Origin: Candidatus Dadabacteria bacterium | GTDB lineage: Bacteria; Bdellovibrionota_C; UBA2361; J135 | DNA length: 7,981 bases | NCBI GenBank assembly: GCA_003694225.1 | Contig: RFKT01000298.1 | Location: 1 to 7,981 of the forward strand | Direction: 5' to 3' | Part shown: positions 6,851 through 7,981 of the stretch, piece by piece | Position numbering within the stretch: position 1 is the first letter of the stretch | Layout of the letters: each line of letters starts with the position of its first letter | Position numbers and translations under genes: made by a program | Notes under the pieces: generated by a model | What the model was told of the DNA's origin: nothing | Seen by the model: the letters and a program-made list of their open reading frames with translations, nothing else | Database searches by the model: none

Positions 6851-7414
6851 TTAGCCCTCCTGCGTTTGCTGGATAATATATACTGACGGGAGATTGCGCC
6901 ACCTCTCTGAGTCTTCCATTCCGTATCCTACAAACCACTCTGCGCCTTTGTATTCAAATCCGATCCAGTCGGGTTCAAAAGCCCCATCTTCTACTATGCG
7001 TTTTATTAGCACAGCAGCGCGCACCTCCAAAGCGCCTGCATTCAGAAATTCTTCCTTTAATGCCTTAAGGGTACGCCCGGAATCGCAAATGTCATCTACA
7101 AGAAGCACTCTTCTCCCTTTAGCGGGGACATTGGAGATATCTACTTTGACCTTCTCTCTCTGTTTAAAGCGCTCAAACTCAACGTATGCCCATGCCTTTG
7201 CGGGAGCTATTTCGACGGAGCTCTCAATACTTCTTACCAAATCTGCAAAGAAAAATATTCCTCCTCTTAAAACAGGCACAGCTACAATATCTGTATGGGA
7301 ATCCTCCCATATTTGAGACGCCCATTTAGAGATCTCTTCTCCAAGTCGCCTGACTGCGTCTGATATCTCTTCAGAACTAAAGCAGAGCTTAAAGTTTTTT
7401 GGTATGTCAAACAT
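6851..7414 (-). CDS. Hypoxanthine-type phosphoribosyltransferase family protein
   Basis: This 187-residue cytoplasmic type I phosphoribosyltransferase probably converts a purine base plus PRPP to a nucleotide in purine salvage. The PRPP-binding loop is VLLVDDICDSGRTL (103-116), with the acidic pair D107-D108. VPVLRGGIFFFADLV (46-60) matches the VLKGA..F.ADL segment of HPRT enzymes. The C-terminal part LIKR, EPDWIGFEYKG and FVGYGMEDSERWRNLPSVYI matches the HPRT base-binding and GYG(L/M)D..E..RNLP region. Length fits HPRT (about 175-190). I chose the ATG at 7414: MFDIPKNFKLCFSSEEI aligns with family N-termini and GGGAG lies 9 nt upstream. An in-frame GTG at 7456 would add 14 residues but sits at the predicted transcription start. 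Hypoxanthine, guanine or xanthine preference cannot be decided. It is the first gene of the glycan operon, 32 nt before wzt. Confidence 0.85.
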   Translation of the reverse strand: MFDIPKNFKLCFSSEEISDAVRRLGEEISKWASQIWEDSHTDIVAVPVLRGGIFFFADLVRSIESSVEIAPAKAWAYVEFERFKQREKVKVDISNVPAKGRRVLLVDDICDSGRTLKALKEEFLNAGALEVRAAVLIKRIVEDGAFEPDWIGFEYKGAEWFVGYGMEDSERWRNLPSVYIIQQTQEG

Positions 7415-7423
7415 CCCTACTGT

Positions 7424-7428
7424 CTCCC
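7424..7428 (-). promoter_or_regulatory. Ribosome binding site supporting the phosphoribosyltransferase ATG
   Basis: GGGAG is read on the minus strand 9 nt before the ATG at 7414. This is a better site than anything before the upstream GTG at 7456. Confidence 0.5.
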
Positions 7429-7461
7429 AAAAGCAAAAAACGGTTCCCTCAGCCACAATAC

Positions 7462-7490
7462 CCTATAACAAACGGGTAATACACGCAAAA
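7462..7490 (-). promoter_or_regulatory. Candidate promoter for the six-gene glycan operon
   Basis: On the minus strand TGTTATAGG (7470-7462) is an extended -10 (TG, one base, then TATAGG). A weak -35-like TTTTGC (7490-7485) lies 17 nt upstream of the hexamer. Transcription would start near 7455, just ahead of the phosphoribosyltransferase ribosome site. The match is modest. Confidence 0.35.
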
Positions 7491-7514
7491 CCGCTCAAAG
7501 AGGCGCTTAGAAAA

Positions 7515-7526
7515 CTGCAATTGCAG
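7515..7526. promoter_or_regulatory. 12-bp perfect palindrome between divergent promoters, possible operator
   Basis: CTGCAATTGCAG is its own reverse complement. It lies between the two candidate divergent promoters, about 25 bp from each -35 region, where a dimeric regulator could affect both. No second copy was noticed in the gap. The functional assignment is inference. Confidence 0.3.
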
Positions 7527-7549
7527 ATACTAGTTGCGCCGTGCCCTTA

Positions 7550-7578
7550 TTGAATATTACCCATAGATCTTTTATAGT
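7550..7578 (+). promoter_or_regulatory. Sigma70-like promoter for the lipoprotein gene
   Basis: TTGAAT (7550-7555) and TATAGT (7573-7578) are separated by exactly 17 nt and match TTGACA/TATAAT at 4 of 6 and 5 of 6 positions. Transcription would start near 7585, giving a short leader that contains GGGAG (7591-7595), 7 nt before the ATG at 7603. Confidence 0.6.
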
Positions 7579-7602
7579 CTTTACTCTATTGGGAGAGCCT
7601 CA

Positions 7603-7981
7603 ATGAACGGTATCCATATTGCGCTGGTTTCTCTGTGCCTGTTCATAGCAGCTGAAGGTTGCGGGGGCAGTTCTTCTACGCAGGATGATTCGCGCCTCGA
7701 CAAGCAGGTTATGAGAGCATTAGATCGAGCCGAAAAAGCGTTAAAAAGCTTTAGAAAAAGGGACAAGTCTCTTGAGTCCTTAGCCAAAAATGAAGTGGAA
7801 AAGCTTTTTAAGATAGAATATAAGGTGGCAGAGGTACGCTCTCAGGATATCGGTGATATCAACCACGCGCTAGCCCAGTTAGGAGCCAAACGGTGGAACT
7901 GCTTTTACGTTGAAAGAAGCGGCGCTTCTTATAGGCTTTTTTGCAAAAGAAAGTCCCGATCATATCTAAGGTACTTAGCAC
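7603..7981 (+). CDS. Predicted small lipoprotein with DUF4177-like C-terminal part (3' end beyond window)
   Basis: The frame opens at ATG 7603, preceded by GGGAG at 7 nt spacing and a good promoter, and is still open at the window end after 126 codons. The N-terminus has a hydrophobic stretch (residues 4-17) leading to a cysteine (AAEGCGGSSS, Cys20), which looks like a lipoprotein signal. The lipobox is imperfect (Ala at -3, Glu at -2) and the n-region lacks Lys/Arg. Residues ~28-65 are a charged helix rich in Lys, Arg and Glu. From about residue 68, FKIEYKVAEV, then DINHALAQLGAKRWNCFYVE and YRLFCKR follow the layout of DUF4177-like domains (EYKV strand, a helix with LN.LG..GW, then a final strand ending in KR). 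The protein ends in a basic SRSYLRYLA stretch. Its function is unknown. It is transcribed away from the glycan operon, so no link is implied beyond a shared control region. Confidence 0.7.
   Translation, partial: MNGIHIALVSLCLFIAAEGCGGSSSTQDDSRLDKQVMRALDRAEKALKSFRKRDKSLESLAKNEVEKLFKIEYKVAEVRSQDIGDINHALAQLGAKRWNCFYVERSGASYRLFCKRKSRSYLRYLA

Noticed and set aside
6819..6938. N-terminal extension of wzt to the in-frame ATG at 6938
   Set aside because: It would overlap the phosphoribosyltransferase by 88 nt, and its residues are an off-frame reading of that gene's 3' end. The ATG at 6818 has its own ribosome site.
6894..7316. Plus-strand frame of 140 codons opposite the phosphoribosyltransferase
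   Set aside because: The minus-strand protein has clear PRPP-loop and HPRT motifs. The plus-strand translation is Ser/Thr-rich with no family features.
7581..7787. Minus-strand frame of 68 codons opposite the lipoprotein
   Set aside because: The plus-strand frame has promoter, ribosome site, signal sequence and a family-like C-terminus. The minus frame has none of these.

Overview
The window looks like chromosomal DNA of a Gram-negative (diderm) bacterium. The main evidence is a Wzm/Wzt-type ABC exporter, which moves finished lipopolysaccharide O-antigen or a similar polysaccharide across the inner membrane, together with polysaccharide glycosyltransferases. I cannot name the species. Base composition is moderate over most of the window: 39% G+C in a hand-counted stretch at 481-720. 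The first ~470 bases differ at 60% G+C by hand count.

Layout. (1) Positions 3-464, plus strand: the 3' end of an unrecognised gene with a charged helical body and a proline-rich tail. (2) Positions 465-534: a short gap between convergent genes, holding a long inverted repeat that may be a two-way terminator. (3) Positions 535-7414, minus strand: six tightly packed genes that read as one operon. In transcription order they are a hypoxanthine-type phosphoribosyltransferase, wzt (ATPase with a C-terminal glycan-recognition domain), wzm (permease), two GT4 glycosyltransferases, and a polytopic GT39/ArnT-like GT-C enzyme carrying a C-terminal discoidin (F5/8 type C-like) domain. Junctions are 32 nt, 8 nt, a 1-nt overlap, 2 nt and a 4-nt overlap. 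(4) Positions 7415-7602: a divergent promoter region with a good sigma70-like plus-strand promoter, a weaker extended -10 candidate for the operon, and a 12-bp perfect palindrome. (5) Positions 7603-7981, plus strand: the 5' part of a small predicted lipoprotein whose C-terminal half resembles DUF4177. It runs off the window.

Proposed joint function (inference from families and order): the two GT4 enzymes would build or extend a lipid-linked glycan in the cytoplasm. Wzt would recognise the finished chain through its C-terminal domain and drive export through Wzm. The GT-C enzyme could then modify the exported glycan, or another envelope acceptor, on the periplasmic face using a polyprenyl-phosphate sugar. 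The initiating transferase, any chain-terminating methyltransferase/kinase, and the ligase are not in the window. The phosphoribosyltransferase has no obvious biochemical link to glycan export and may simply sit at the promoter-proximal end.

I found no convincing previously undescribed system. The most unusual points are the discoidin-tailed GT-C enzyme in an ABC-exporter cluster, the abrupt composition break at the hairpin near 470, and the lipoprotein with a DUF4177-like domain. No tRNA, rRNA, CRISPR array or insertion sequence was seen.
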